Assembly: GCF_004363555.1 (NCBI RefSeq) | Contig: NZ_SNZJ01000009.1 | Span: 1-64,000, forward strand | Direction of reading: 5' to 3' | Length of the DNA: 64,000 nucleotides | Origin: Halomonas ventosae | GTDB taxonomy: Bacteria; Pseudomonadota; Gammaproteobacteria; Pseudomonadales; Halomonadaceae | Shown: positions 1-9,100 of the stretch, one piece after another | Layout of the letters: each line of letters begins with the position of its first letter | Numbering within the stretch: position 1 is the stretch's first letter | Notes under the pieces: generated by a model | Databases searched by the model: none | Told to the model about the DNA's origin: nothing | What the model saw: only the letters and a program-made list of their open reading frames with translations | Made by a program: the position numbers and the translations under genes

Positions 1-2
1 AT

Positions 3-419
3 CTCAGTCTCGACGACAAGTACCTGTACGTGGCCTGTTGGGGCCTGGGCGAGATGCACCAGTATGACGTGTCGGACCCCATGAACCCGGTCCTGGCCGG
101 GAAGGTGGAACTGGGCGGCATCGCCCGAGGCACGCCCCATCCAGGCGGCGGGGCCTTCGCCTTTGGCCCGCAGATGGTCGAGATCAGCCGCGACGGCAAA
201 CGGGTCTACTGGACCAACTCGCTCTATTCCTCATGGGACAACCAGTTCTATCCCGGGCAGGAGGGCGGCCAGATGGTCATGGCCCGTGTCGGTGACAATG
301 GCGGCCTGACGCTTGATCCCGATTTCTACGTCGATTTCCCCAAGGGCTATCGCGCCCACCAGATCCGGCTTGAGGGCGGCGATTGCTCGACCGACAGTTT
401 CTGCTATCCCAACCTCTGA
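3..419 (+). CDS. mtoX: Methanethiol oxidase / selenium-binding protein SBP56, 3' part only
   Basis: The gene is cut by the window edge and about 138 C-terminal residues are visible. They match the end of the SBP56 family, with LSLDDKYLYV, then CWGLGEMHQYDVSDP, and the terminal stretch HQIRLEGGDCSTDSFCYP. Bacterial members are copper-dependent periplasmic methanethiol oxidases that turn CH3SH into formaldehyde, H2S and H2O2. The older name 'selenium-binding protein' comes from the mammalian homologue. The open frame runs back to base 3, so any internal GTG near base 30 is not a real start. Its TGA stop abuts the ATG of the next gene, so the two are probably translated together. The family assignment is firm; the substrate is inferred from the family. 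Confidence 0.88.
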   Translation, partial: LSLDDKYLYVACWGLGEMHQYDVSDPMNPVLAGKVELGGIARGTPHPGGGAFAFGPQMVEISRDGKRVYWTNSLYSSWDNQFYPGQEGGQMVMARVGDNGGLTLDPDFYVDFPKGYRAHQIRLEGGDCSTDSFCYPNL

Positions 420-1094
420 ATGGGGCTCCACGACGCAGGCACGGTGACGGCCCTTTGGGGGGCCGTCCTGCTTTCCGGGTTCTATCACGGCGTCAATCCC
501 GGGATGGGGTGGCCGCTTGCAGTATCGTCCGGCTTGATGGACGGGCGGGGCCAGGCCATGGTCAAGGCGCTCGGGGCGCTGGCGGCCGGCCACCTTCTGG
601 CGATGCTGGCGATCCTGCTGCCCTTCTCCATGATGACCGTTCTGCTCGATTGGCAGACCGAAATCCGCGTCGGCGCCGCAGCACTGGTGATCGCCGCAGG
701 TGCCTACCTGCTGATCAATCGCCGGCATCCGAGGATTCTTGCCCGGGTGCATCCCTCGCGCCTGGTGCTCTGGTCGTTTCTCGCCGCGATGGCGCACGGT
801 GCGGGCTTGATGCTGCTGCCGATCTACCTGGGCATGTCCGGAACTGAGCCGGGCGAGGCCGGCCACGCGGCCGCGCACGAACTGATGGGGCGCAACATCG
901 GCTCGGCGTTCGTCGTGGCGCTGGCGCATACCGCCGCCATGACGGTGGCCGGCGGCGTGATCGCCGCAGCGACCTATTACTACCTCGGGCTCAGGTTCCT
1001 GAAGCGCACATGGTTCAATCTCGATGTGGTCTGGGCGTTGAGCCTGATTCTCGTCGGTCTCTCGGGGCTGTATCTGGCCATCAACGGGCACTGA
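420..1094 (+). CDS. Six-helix membrane protein coupled to the methanethiol oxidase gene
   Basis: A 224-residue, strongly hydrophobic protein with about six predicted membrane helices (roughly residues 9-29, 46-75, 81-98, 112-134, 159-186 and 198-220). The first helix carries HGVNPGMGW, and there are histidines at further helix edges (MAHGAG, ALAHTAA). The ATG directly follows the stop of the SBP56 gene with no gap, so co-translation is likely and a role with methanethiol oxidase is a fair inference. Examples would be metal supply, sulfide handling or membrane anchoring. The His/Asn/Pro motif loosely recalls metal or small-molecule permeases, but I cannot place it in a named family. No signal peptide separate from the first helix is seen. 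Confidence 0.75.
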   Translation: MGLHDAGTVTALWGAVLLSGFYHGVNPGMGWPLAVSSGLMDGRGQAMVKALGALAAGHLLAMLAILLPFSMMTVLLDWQTEIRVGAAALVIAAGAYLLINRRHPRILARVHPSRLVLWSFLAAMAHGAGLMLLPIYLGMSGTEPGEAGHAAAHELMGRNIGSAFVVALAHTAAMTVAGGVIAAATYYYLGLRFLKRTWFNLDVVWALSLILVGLSGLYLAINGH

Positions 1095-1296
1095 CGCAGG
1101 CGCGGACACGATCTCGGGCCTGGTTCCGTCCAATCAGTGGCGTCAGATCCGCAATGATAGATGACGGACTGGAACTGCCCGGTTCGGCGCTAGAGTAAGA
1201 ATCCCCGGCGGCCAGCGCCGCTACGCCCCAGCCGGTCGCCAGCGCCTGCACTTCATCCGCCACGCAAGGGAATTCGGCTTCTCCGGTGGCTGCCCT

Positions 1297-2502
1297 TCAC
1301 GCCTCGCCTTCAACCTCCTGACTCGTCACGACCCGGTTCCTGCCGCCGTGCTTGCCGGCGTACAGGGCCTGGTCGGCCTGGTGGATCAGGTCGTCCAGAT
1401 CGACATCCTCGTCGAGGACCCCGGCGATGCCGATGGTGACGGTCAGTCGGTGGTCTGGATTTTCCTCTCTCACCGACAGCTCGGCGACCTTGCTCTGCAG
1501 CCGTTCCGCGACCATTTGCGCGTCCTTCAGGTGGGTCTCCGGCAGGGCCACGATGAACTCCTCGCCGCCGAAGCGCCCGATCACGTCCTTGGGCCGGAGG
1601 GATCGCTTGCAGGTCTCCGCGATCGCGGCCAGCACCCGGTCGCCCTGGCTGTGCCCCCAGGTATCGTTGATGGCCTTGAAGTGATCCACGTCGATCATGA
1701 ACAGGCTGAAGGGCGCCTTCTCATGCCGCGAGCGCCGCAGCAGCGCCTCTGCGCGTGTCATGAAATGACCGCGACTGTCCAGGCCCGTCAGTCCATCCCG
1801 TTCGGCGACTCGGCGCAGCTGGGCTTCCAGCGACTTGCGGTGAGAGATTTCCTCGGCCATCTGCTGGTTCTGGACCCGCTCTTCCTGCAGGAGCGCGAAC
1901 TGCTTTCGCTGCAGCTTTTCCAGGCGCAGCAGGGCGAAGAAGCCCACGGCATTGGTCATGATCAGCAGCAGCGAGATGCGCAGGGCCACCACGGCAGGAA
2001 TGTCCGCCACCACCACCGCCGCGGCCAGGAAGCCCAGGCTCAGGTAGAGGCTGGCGGTGGCCACCACGGGCAGCAGGTTGGGGATCAGCAGGTAGAACGC
2101 CATGGTGGCCACGACCACCGCGGTGACCTGGGTGGCGAGGCTCTCGGGGCGCAAGGGAATGATCAGGATGATGCCCGTCGCCAGTATCCAGAGGGGCAGG
2201 GCGTGCAGCCACCCCCGGCGGTTATAGTCGCCGGCGCGACCGATCAGGAAGGCCAGCACCAGGCAAGAGACCACCACCACCAGGCGCATGGCGAGCAGCA
2301 GGGTGAGTTCCGTGCTTACGCCGGTGTAATGGTAGTCGGAAATGGCAAACATGCCGAAGACCAGGGCCGCCACGCAGATCGCCAGGCCGGACTCGAGCCG
2401 CACCCTGGGCGCGATGTCCTGGCGGTAGATCGCTTCCCTGCCTGGCTCGAGAAACTGACCGGTCAGCCGGTTCAACCGATCGCTTGTGAAGGGTGACGAC
2501 AA
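1297..2502 (-). CDS. Membrane-anchored diguanylate cyclase (GGDEF)
   Basis: A 401-residue protein that makes cyclic di-GMP from two GTP. About 200 N-terminal residues form several membrane helices, probably a membrane sensor domain. A short coiled linker (RLEKLQRKQFALLQEERVQ region) follows, then a GGDEF domain from about residue 230 to the end. The catalytic signature is RFGGEEF at about 310-316. An RPKD motif at 303-306 lies exactly five residues before GGEEF, which is the product-inhibition I-site. Both suggest an active, feedback-inhibited enzyme. There is no EAL domain. It stands alone, convergent with the downstream region of the mtoX pair. The 202-bp gap on that side shows no gene. Confidence 0.93.
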   Translation of the reverse strand: MSSPFTSDRLNRLTGQFLEPGREAIYRQDIAPRVRLESGLAICVAALVFGMFAISDYHYTGVSTELTLLLAMRLVVVVSCLVLAFLIGRAGDYNRRGWLHALPLWILATGIILIIPLRPESLATQVTAVVVATMAFYLLIPNLLPVVATASLYLSLGFLAAAVVVADIPAVVALRISLLLIMTNAVGFFALLRLEKLQRKQFALLQEERVQNQQMAEEISHRKSLEAQLRRVAERDGLTGLDSRGHFMTRAEALLRRSRHEKAPFSLFMIDVDHFKAINDTWGHSQGDRVLAAIAETCKRSLRPKDVIGRFGGEEFIVALPETHLKDAQMVAERLQSKVAELSVREENPDHRLTVTIGIAGVLDEDVDLDDLIHQADQALYAGKHGGRNRVVTSQEVEGEA

Positions 2503-2676
2503 GGGGCGGTTCTCCCGGTCCTGTGGTGAGCGATGACGTGTCCTTTCAGGCGCTCGCGGTGAGCGCCCTTCCTGCCGGCCTGATGTAATATAAGTGATAC
2601 AAGGTGGTGGGAAAACGGGCGGGTGCCAACGCTCATCCGGCTCGTGGCTCGCTGACCCGTTGCGCCACCGCGTCGC

Positions 2677-3693
2677 TCAGTTCTGCATGGGAATGCCATC
2701 TTCCCATCGAAAGCCGATACCGCCGCCTTTCCAGACCCCTTCGCCCAATGGATTGGGCCCCTGAATATCGACGTGTTGCGGCAGCCCGAATCCCGGCGCC
2801 AGGTCTTGCACGCCGCGAACGGTGCTGCGGTGCATGATCCGCAAGCCCTGCTCCTCGACCGGCAAATGGGCCTCGGGTGCCGCCCGATGGGCAACGGCGA
2901 GGTTGTCGATGAACACGCAGTCGTTTTCCTGATACTCGTAGGCGGTGGCGTATCCGTCCTCCAGCCCGGCATTCAGGATGTCGTTGTATTCATGACAGAG
3001 CCGTTTTATTTCGTCGGCATTCAACAGGCGAAAGGCATCTTCATCGGGTAGCTTTTCAATCACCGCCCCTGTCATGCCCAGATGCAACCAGATGCACTTG
3101 CGACCGGATATGGGATGCTCATGCACCACGGGGTGAACGACGCCCGACGCGGAGTTCACCGAGGAAAGACGGCTCCAGTACTCCTTTCGATCCTCCGGGA
3201 GCGCATCATGGGCGGCACCCTGATGGGCGAAGTAGGTCCCCCCGCCTTTTTCGGCCGGCCGAATGATGTGGTAGCCCGAGTGCGAAAAGGTGTCCGCGTT
3301 GAAGCTGCCATCATTGTGCCATTGCGGTCCCACACCCGGGATGCCGTGACGCTGATCGTTCGACAGGCGGAAGATATGTTGATTGCCGCCAGGCGTCGCC
3401 GGATGGACGCCATGAGTGCTGTGCAATTCCCTGCCGCCCCACCAACAGCTGGCCCGGAGAAAATCGTCGGCATCCAATGGTTTCTCGTTCTTGAAAACAA
3501 GAAACCCGCGGTTCGCCATCTCGTGTTCCAGAGCTTCGAGAACCTCGGGTGGCGGCGCGTCCCTGGATGACAAGTCGATGCCCTGTACCTGCGCACCCAG
3601 GGGATCCAGCGGGGTGATGGTTCCACCGAAAGCCTCGATCGTGGCAACGCGTGACGGATCCAGGGGTGGTAGCGTCGATTGACGGGGTTTCAT
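2677..3693 (-). CDS. TauD/TfdA-family Fe(II)/2-oxoglutarate dioxygenase
   Basis: A 338-residue non-haem iron dioxygenase. The facial triad is visible as H126 and D128 in WHNDGS and H269 in the VAHRAAPE stretch. An arginine in the HRSTVRG segment probably binds 2-oxoglutarate. The frame extends 50 codons upstream, but I place the start at 3693, where an AGGAGG sits six bases before ATG and where homology to the family begins. TauD-family enzymes hydroxylate taurine, alkyl sulfates, 2,4-D, carnitine precursors and similar compounds. No transporter or pathway gene flanks this one, so the substrate cannot be inferred. Neighbours are the diguanylate cyclase and recD, on the same strand but separated. 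Confidence 0.88.
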   Translation of the reverse strand: MKPRQSTLPPLDPSRVATIEAFGGTITPLDPLGAQVQGIDLSSRDAPPPEVLEALEHEMANRGFLVFKNEKPLDADDFLRASCWWGGRELHSTHGVHPATPGGNQHIFRLSNDQRHGIPGVGPQWHNDGSFNADTFSHSGYHIIRPAEKGGGTYFAHQGAAHDALPEDRKEYWSRLSSVNSASGVVHPVVHEHPISGRKCIWLHLGMTGAVIEKLPDEDAFRLLNADEIKRLCHEYNDILNAGLEDGYATAYEYQENDCVFIDNLAVAHRAAPEAHLPVEEQGLRIMHRSTVRGVQDLAPGFGLPQHVDIQGPNPLGEGVWKGGGIGFRWEDGIPMQN

Positions 3694-3923
3694 GCGGGCC
3701 TCCTGTGGTTCAGCTCGCTGCAATAAGGATGACCGCGCCGCCGAGAGCGTCAGTGCAGCAGGGTGCGCCAGGAAGGCAGCGCCGTCATCCGAGCACAGGA
3801 TGTATGGGCGGATCATGCTGGCAGAGACAACCCCGTTTTCCAAACGCGGGTCAGGTGTGCCGCAGCGCCTGGCGATGATGCATCAGTGCTTCATCAAGGA
3901 TCGCCACCAGCCGCTGGCTGAGG

Positions 3924-6197
3924 TCACCGCGCTGACGACCTCCCGAGCCCGCTCACCCGCATCACGCGCCGCTCCACCGCGTCCAGCAGCTGGCCGCGGC
4001 CGGTCTCCACCAGAGTGAGCCAGTGCCTGGCGCGGGTGATGCCGGTGTAGACCAGCTCCCGGGTGAGGATCGGGTTGGGGGCGTCGGGGAGCAGCAGGGC
4101 GGTGTGGGTGAACTCCGAGCCCTGGGACTTGTGCACCGTCATGGCGTAGACCGTCTCCACCGCCTGCAGGCGGCTTGGCAGCACCCACTTGATCTGGCCG
4201 CTGCCATCGCCGGCGGGGAAGGCCACGCGCAGCGCGGGGCCGCGTCTTGCATCACCGCTTGGGCTTGCCGGCTGCGGCAGCGCCAGGGTGATGCCGATAT
4301 CGCCGTTCATCAGCCCCAGCCCGTAGTCGTTGCTCGTCACCAGCACCGGGCGGCCGGGGTACCAGAGCCGGCGGCCCTCGCCGGTGTCGATCAGTCCTTC
4401 CTTCTCCAGCGCGACGCGGATGCGCTCGTTGAGCCCCTCCACGCCCCAGGGGCCGCGGCGCAGCGCGCAGAGCAGCTGGAACTGGCCGTGGGCGGCGAGC
4501 ACCGCGCGGGCCCAGTCATCCAGGGCCTCGCGGTCGATCTCGCCATCCGCTCCCGCCTGTGGCGCGGCGGCCTGCATGACCTCCAGGTAGTGGCGATAGC
4601 CCACCGGTGGCGGCAGCGGCCGGCCGCGCAGCGTGCGGCCCCCGCCGCGGCTCTTTCCTCGATCAGGGAAGCCCGCGGCGTGGCCCGAGACCACCAGCCG
4701 CTCCAGCTTCCGGTCGTGGTCGGTCTCGAGCTTGAGGTGCGAGAGGTCGACATAGCCGTGGCCGAGCACCTCCCGAATGGCGGCGCGCTTCTCCCTGCCA
4801 GGGGCCTCGCGGTTGACGGCGCCGGCGAGCTGGCCGATGCCGCTCTCGGCATCGAAGCGGTGGCTCACGCGCAGCATGGCGATGGCCTGGTCCAGCGGGG
4901 CACCTTCGGCGTCGAGCATCTCCGCGGGTAGTGCCTGGCCGGTGGCCTCAGCGAGCCAGTCGGCGGTCTCGGGCGTGTAGTGGCCGCCCTCGGCGTGGGC
5001 GCAGAGGTCGCCCAGCACCGAGCCAGCCTCCACCGAGGCGAGCTGGTCCTTGTCGCCCAGCAGCACCAGGCGGGCCCGGGGCGGCAGGGCATCGAGCAGG
5101 GCGGCCATCATCTCCACGTCGACCATGGAGGCCTCGTCCACCACCAGCACGTCCAGCGGCAGAGGATGGCGGGCGTTGTGGCGGAAGTGGCGGGTATCGG
5201 GCCTTGAACCTAGCAGCCGGTGCAAGGTGGTGACCTCTGTCGGAATCGCCTGGCGAAGTGCCTCGACACCGCTATCGCCGATGTGTCGGCCCTTCACTGA
5301 CGATTGCTCCCACAGAGGGGCCTGGCCATCCAGTTGCAGCGAGCTGACCTGCCCGGCGATGGATTCATTGAGGCGTGCGGCAGCCTTGCCGGTGGGGGCG
5401 GCCAGGCGGATGCGCAGCGCTCGATGTCCGCTGCCCAGCGCCAGGGTCTGCAGCACGGCGAGCAGCTTGACCACGGTGGTGGTCTTGCCGGTACCGGGGC
5501 CGCCGGTGATCACCGCGAAGGGCGATCGGACAGCCAGGGCGCAGGCGGCCTTCTGCCAGTCCAGGGTGTCGCTGGTGGGGAAGAGGGCGGAGAGGGCGGT
5601 GGCCAGGGTGGTGGGGTCGGAGGTATGGGTGGCTTCCGCCGGGCGCCTGTCGGCGCCATTCGCGCAATGAATTGCGCTCCTACAGGTTTCCTTGTCCAGT
5701 CTGGAAGCAATGTGCTGCTGGATCGAGCGCTCGTGGTGCCAGTAGCGGCGCAGGTAGAGCCGGGTGCCGTCGAGCACCAGCGGCGTATTGCCCGGCCCGT
5801 GGCCGACGACCAGCGGGTGAGTGAGCGCTTCCTGCCAGTCGGCCAGCGCCAGCTCGTCGAGCAGCTGGCTGGGCCGCGGTGGCGGTTCCTCCAGGCTGTC
5901 GCCCTCCGGCGGCAGCGAGAGCGCCAGGTCCGGCTCAGCCAGGGTACGTTCGAGGTCCAGGCAGACATGGCCGCGGCCGAGCTGGTGGCTGGCCAGCGCC
6001 GCGGCCAGCAGCAGCGGGGCGGGGGCGTCCGGCACCTCGCGGGCCAGGAAGGCGGCGAAGGCACGGTCCAGGGCGCGCAGCCAGCCGCGGGCCACCCAGC
6101 GGTCGAGCAGGGTGAACAGCGCCTCGCTGTCGTGCAGGGCCCCGGCGGTGGCGGCCTCGTTAGGAGCGGCCTCGTCGGCGTGCGGGTGGTCACTCAT
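3924..6197 (-). CDS. recD: Exodeoxyribonuclease V alpha subunit RecD
   Basis: The 757-residue fast 5'-3' helicase subunit of RecBCD, which processes double-strand ends and degrades foreign linear DNA. The Walker A motif TGGPGTGKTT lies at about 231-240. The Walker B-like VVDEASMVD follows, and the C-terminal motifs YAMTVHKSQGSEF and TGITRARHW mark a superfamily 1 helicase. It is the last gene of recC-recB-recD, and its ATG overlaps the end of recB by 8 bp. Residues about 171-187 (TCRSAIHCANGADRRPA) are encoded by a REP-like palindrome. This is an in-frame insertion in the linker just before the helicase core (see the repeat at 5641). Product assignment is certain. Confidence 0.97.
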   Translation of the reverse strand: MSDHPHADEAAPNEAATAGALHDSEALFTLLDRWVARGWLRALDRAFAAFLAREVPDAPAPLLLAAALASHQLGRGHVCLDLERTLAEPDLALSLPPEGDSLEEPPPRPSQLLDELALADWQEALTHPLVVGHGPGNTPLVLDGTRLYLRRYWHHERSIQQHIASRLDKETCRSAIHCANGADRRPAEATHTSDPTTLATALSALFPTSDTLDWQKAACALAVRSPFAVITGGPGTGKTTTVVKLLAVLQTLALGSGHRALRIRLAAPTGKAAARLNESIAGQVSSLQLDGQAPLWEQSSVKGRHIGDSGVEALRQAIPTEVTTLHRLLGSRPDTRHFRHNARHPLPLDVLVVDEASMVDVEMMAALLDALPPRARLVLLGDKDQLASVEAGSVLGDLCAHAEGGHYTPETADWLAEATGQALPAEMLDAEGAPLDQAIAMLRVSHRFDAESGIGQLAGAVNREAPGREKRAAIREVLGHGYVDLSHLKLETDHDRKLERLVVSGHAAGFPDRGKSRGGGRTLRGRPLPPPVGYRHYLEVMQAAAPQAGADGEIDREALDDWARAVLAAHGQFQLLCALRRGPWGVEGLNERIRVALEKEGLIDTGEGRRLWYPGRPVLVTSNDYGLGLMNGDIGITLALPQPASPSGDARRGPALRVAFPAGDGSGQIKWVLPSRLQAVETVYAMTVHKSQGSEFTHTALLLPDAPNPILTRELVYTGITRARHWLTLVETGRGQLLDAVERRVMRVSGLGRSSAR
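5641..5693 (-). repeat. REP-like palindrome inside recD
   Basis: Read on the recD coding strand, the segment contains GTAGGAGCGCAATTCATTG and continues with CGCGAATGGCGCCGACAGGCGCC. It has an internal inverted repeat GCGCAAT-TC-ATTGCGC followed by paired GGCGCC units. The GTAGGAGCG head and the nested palindromes are the usual look of REP elements in pseudomonad and Halomonas-type genomes, which normally sit between genes. Here it is translated in frame as about 17 residues. That it is a mobile or repetitive element is inferred from form; no second copy occurs in this window. Confidence 0.7.
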
Positions 6198-9100
6198 GGC
6201 TGGGCTCCTTTGTCGTGACGTGCTGGGCGTCGCGGAACAGGGCGTCCAGGTCTTCGATCAGTTGGCGGGGCGGGCGCTCGCGGTGCACGCCGCGGGAGGG
6301 CGCGTGCTGGCCGCGCAGGAAGACGTAGAGCGCGCCTCCCAGGTGGCGGTCGATGTCGTAGTCCGGCAGCCGCGCCTGGAGCAGGCGGTGCAGGGCCAGC
6401 AGGTAGAGGCAGTACTGCAGGTCGTAGCGCTTCTCGCGGACCGCCTCCGCCATGGCCGCCTCGGCGTAGGCCTCGTCGTCGCGGCCCAGGTGGTTGGACT
6501 TCCAGTCGAGCACGTAGAAGCGCCCCTCGTGCTCCACCACCAGGTCGATGAAGCCCTTGAGCATGCCGTTGAGCCGGTCGCGCTCCAGCGCCGGGCGGGC
6601 GGCGCCGCCCAGTGTGTGAGCGCTCACGAGGGCGTCCAGGCGGCCGGTGTCGACCCGGTGGGCGGCGAACCAGAACTCCAGCTCCACCTGGTAGTGAGCG
6701 CTCTCCAGCCGGTCGAGGCGCAGCGGTGCCACCGGTCCCTCCGGGGCGTTCGGCACCGGCAGCTCGCTTTCCAGCAGGCCACGCAGCCAGGCCTGCAGCA
6801 CCGGGATGCGCTCGCGCCAGCCGCGCAGGTTGGCACGTCGCGCCAGGGTGTCGTTCAGGCGCTCGGGCTCGGCGGCCAGCCGCGCAAAGCCCTCATGCCC
6901 GGCCCATTCCAGCAGGCCGTGCAGGAAGGTGCCGGCCGCCGGGCCGCGGGGGAAGCGGTGGAGTGAACCGTCACTCGCCAGCTGGACAGGCAGTGCCGGG
7001 TCCTGGGGCTCGTCGCGCATCTCCCGGGCGGTGGCTTCAAGAGCGCTTTCAGGTTCTTCCAGAAGGGGGGGCTCTTCCATGGAAAGCGCGGTCTCGGGCT
7101 CTGCTATCAACACCGAGGGCAGGGGCGCGGTCTCGGGCTCTTCCTCCCCACCCCCGGTGCGCTCGACGCCCAGCCGCAGCGCCGAGTAGCTGGCGATCCA
7201 CCAGTGCTCCCGGGCGCGGCGTGCCGGTGTCAGCGCCTCGCGCAGGGCCTTGTCGTTGGCCTCGACGGGCACCACCCGATCATCGGGCTCGGGGGCCGGT
7301 GCCACCGTCAGAACGCCATCGCTGCCACCGGCATCCTCCACCAGGGGGAAGAGCGCATCCAGCAGGCCATCCGGAGAGAGCGGCGCGCCCGCGGTGAGCA
7401 CCTGGCCGATGGCGCTGCGCTCCAGCCCCTTGAGCGGGGCGATGCCCAGCCAGGTGGCGTGGCGGGCACGGGTCAGGGCCACGTAGAGCTTGCGCAGGTC
7501 CTCGCCGAGGCGCTCGTCGTCGGCGCGGGCCAGCACCGTCTCGTCGGCCTCCAGCGAAAGGTGGCGCCGGCCCGCCTCGTCGTGCCAGGTGAGCGGCAGG
7601 TCGGTGGCCTTCTTCTCGCGGAAGGCGCAGATGAAGGGCAGGAAGACCAGCGGGTACTCCAGCCCCTTGGACTTGTGGATGGTGATCACCTGCACCAGGT
7701 CGGCATCGCTCTCCAGGCGCAGGCGGTGGGTGTCGGCCTGCGCCGGCGGTTGGCTGCGCGCCTCGCTGAGGTGGCGCAGCAGGGCGTGCTCGCCGTCCAG
7801 CTCGGCGCTCGCCTGCTGCAGCAGCTCGCCGAGGTGCAGCAGGTCGGTGAGGTGGCGCTCACCGCTTGCGCTCTTCAGGAGCCGGGTAGGCACCGCGAAG
7901 TCGGCCAGCAGCCGGTGCAGCATGGGCAGCACGCCCTGGCGCTGCCACTGGCGGTGGTAAGCCCGGAACTGCAGCACGCGCTCCTCCCAGGCCAGCTCGT
8001 CGTGCTGCAGGGCGTCAAGGTCGTGGAGGCCCATGCCGAGGCTCGGCATGGCGAGCGCCGCATGCAGGCGCCGCTCGCTGTCGGGCTCGGCGCAGGCGGC
8101 GAGCCACACCTCCAGCTCCAGGGCCGCCGGGGTCTCGAACACCCCCTCCTTGTCGGAGAGATAGACGCTCTTGATGCCGCGCTCGAGCAGCGCGCCGCGG
8201 ATCGCCCTGGCCTCGTTCGCGTTGTTGACCAGCACGGCGAGATCCGACGGCTTGAGGGGCCGGAAAGGCTCGCCTGGCGCGCCGATGCCGGTGCGCACGG
8301 CCTGGCCCTCGCGCAGCAGCTCGGCCATCCGGGTGGCGCAGCGCGCGGCCATCTCCTTGAAGTAGGCGCCCTTGCTCATGCCCTCGTCGTCGTCACCCGG
8401 TAGATGCCCGCCCGTCAAATGCCACAGGGTCATGGCCGGCAGCGGCTCGCCGTCGCGGGTGAGTGAGTCCTTCCTGCCCTTTGCCGCCACGGGTAAAAAA
8501 GGCACCGGGTTGTCCCCCTCGGGGGAGCGGAACAGGAAGGCGCCGCGGCCGGCGGGGTGGGCCTCGGCGAAGCGGAACACCCGGTTGACGGCCTCCACCA
8601 TGGCGGTGGCCGAGCGGAAGTTGGTGCCCAGGGTGACGTGGCGCCCGGCGGTGTCGCGTCGCGCCTGCAGGTAGGTGTGGATGTCGGCGCCGCGGAAGGC
8701 GTAGATCGCCTGCTTGGGGTCGCCGATCAGCAGCACGGCGCTGGGGTCCTCAGGGTCCGGCGCCTGGGCCAACCGGTAGACGTGGTCGAAGAGCCGATAC
8801 TGCACCGGGTCGGTGTCCTGGAACTCGTCCACCAGGGCCACCGGGAACTGGCGGCGCACGTGGGCCGCCAGCGCCTTGCCGGCGGGGCCCTCGAAGGCGC
8901 GGTCGAGGCGCTCGAGCAGGTCGTCGGGGCCGAGCTCGGCGCGGCGCTGCTGCATGCGTTCACGACGCTCGGCCATCCAGTGCACGGCGTGGGCCAGCAG
9001 GTCGGCGTGGGCATCGGGCAGGGCCTCGAGCCGCGCCGGCAGCTCGGCCAGGGCATGCAGGGCCGGGTGGTCCAGGGGCTCGCCCTGTTGCCAGATCTCG

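Noticed and set aside
1095-1296. Short frames in the gap between the mtoX-linked membrane protein and the diguanylate cyclase
   Set aside because: They lack ribosome sites and similarity; the 202 bp appear to be non-coding.
2549-2567. Hairpin GGCGCTC/GAGCGCC between the dioxygenase and the diguanylate cyclase as a terminator
   Set aside because: The stem is only 7 bp and neither strand has a T-tract; support is too weak.
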